From a virus, in the IMG/VR virus record IMGVR_UViG_3300037099_000441, positions 1-37,990 of that record: DNA of 37,990 nucleotides. One strand, written 5' to 3'. This document shows positions 37,628 through 37,990 of this stretch, piece after piece. A program made the translations under genes and the position numbers. Each line of letters opens with the position of its first letter. Position 1 is the stretch's first letter. The notes under the pieces were generated by a model that saw only the letters and a program-made list of their open reading frames with translations, ran no database searches and was not told the origin of the DNA.

Positions 37628-37990
37628 ATGACTACCGGGATTGATAGCGTGGACGAGAGCATGAAACTACGGCAAGACGCCGCGAACGCAGAGGTATCGG
37701 CGGCCGAGAAGGCCCTGGCCGCTAAAGCACAATATCATAAAGCTATTTCGCAAATTAGAGAAGACAACCTCCTAGACGGCCTTGTCGGAAATGGCCCCTC
37801 AGGGAGCGGCGGCGGGTGGGTGAACCCCGTCACTGGCCACGGTGTCTTCGGCCGCGACAAGGTGATGTTCGGGCGCTACGACGAAGCCTTCCGTATCGAT
37901 GACACGCAACTCACGGCGCTCTTCAACGGCAATGACATCGCCAAGAAGATTGTCAAAGGCTTCCCGGACGAGATGTTCCGACGGGGCTGG
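37628..37990 (+). CDS. Portal protein (DUF1073-like), N-terminal part
   Basis: 121 codons before the window ends. The N-terminus is charged and helical; then NPVTGHGVFGRDKV, FGRYDEAFRIDDTQLTALFN and GNDIAKKIVKGFPDEMFRRG match the start of DUF1073 portals. The portal forms the ring through which DNA enters. Incomplete only because the window stops. Confidence 0.85.
   Translation, partial: MTTGIDSVDESMKLRQDAANAEVSAAEKALAAKAQYHKAISQIREDNLLDGLVGNGPSGSGGGWVNPVTGHGVFGRDKVMFGRYDEAFRIDDTQLTALFNGNDIAKKIVKGFPDEMFRRGW

Overview
The window is part of the genome of a tailed dsDNA phage with a contractile tail (myovirus morphology). The evidence is a DUF3383-type tail sheath, a DUF3277-type tube, gp25- and baseplate-J-type wedge proteins, a Gp138-like spike, a DUF2213-type head protease and a DUF2184-type capsid protein. 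DNA is GC-rich, genes are tightly packed, and most neighbours overlap by ATGA or GTGA. No integrase or repressor is visible, so a virulent lifestyle is likely but not proven. The host cannot be named from sequence alone. The lipoprotein and lysis genes fit a diderm host. The many predicted leaderless starts (a -10 box ending 5-7 nt before ATG/GTG) recall bacteria where leaderless mRNA is common, such as Deinococcus and actinobacteria.

Layout. 1-6627 (minus strand): replication and recombination genes, namely a partial gene, family A DNA polymerase, a small ORF, a tRNA-like element, a candidate ssDNA-binding protein, two small proteins, a SNF2-type helicase, and a Cas4-like nuclease fused to a low-complexity tail. 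6680-8773 (plus): primase-polymerase/VirE-type helicase. 8821-13079 (minus): an accessory region of small genes, several in cassettes that share an almost identical promoter, ending with a phage beta sliding clamp. 13080-14462: about 1.4 kb without convincing genes, packed with short repeats (19 copies of GGATATT/AATATCC by eye) and an AT-rich tract; this is a candidate replication origin or control region. 14463-17141 (minus): lysis region with endolysin, permuted papain-like protein, lipoprotein and small membrane proteins. 17163-25987 (minus): two tandem collagen-like fibre genes, neck proteins, a metallopeptidase, zinc ribbons, major capsid, cement and protease-scaffold. 26019-36735 (plus): tail operon from sheath to a propeller-like fibre. 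36732-37603 (minus): RuvC-like resolvase and an unknown protein. 37628-end (plus): start of a DUF1073-like portal.

Two promoter classes stand out. Early/middle genes have TTGAC(C/G) or TTGCGC, 16-17 nt, a TATAAT-like box, then 6-7 nt to the start codon. Virion and lysis genes have a short box, CTAAAAT, with no visible -35, 5-6 nt before the start codon. Nine starts of each class were found by eye. The late box also precedes an internal start in the head protease gene that would make the scaffold alone, and two copies form a perfect divergent palindrome before the portal. Other points of note are a probable -1 frameshift in the tail chaperone gene and an internal Shine-Dalgarno start that splits the nuclease fusion.
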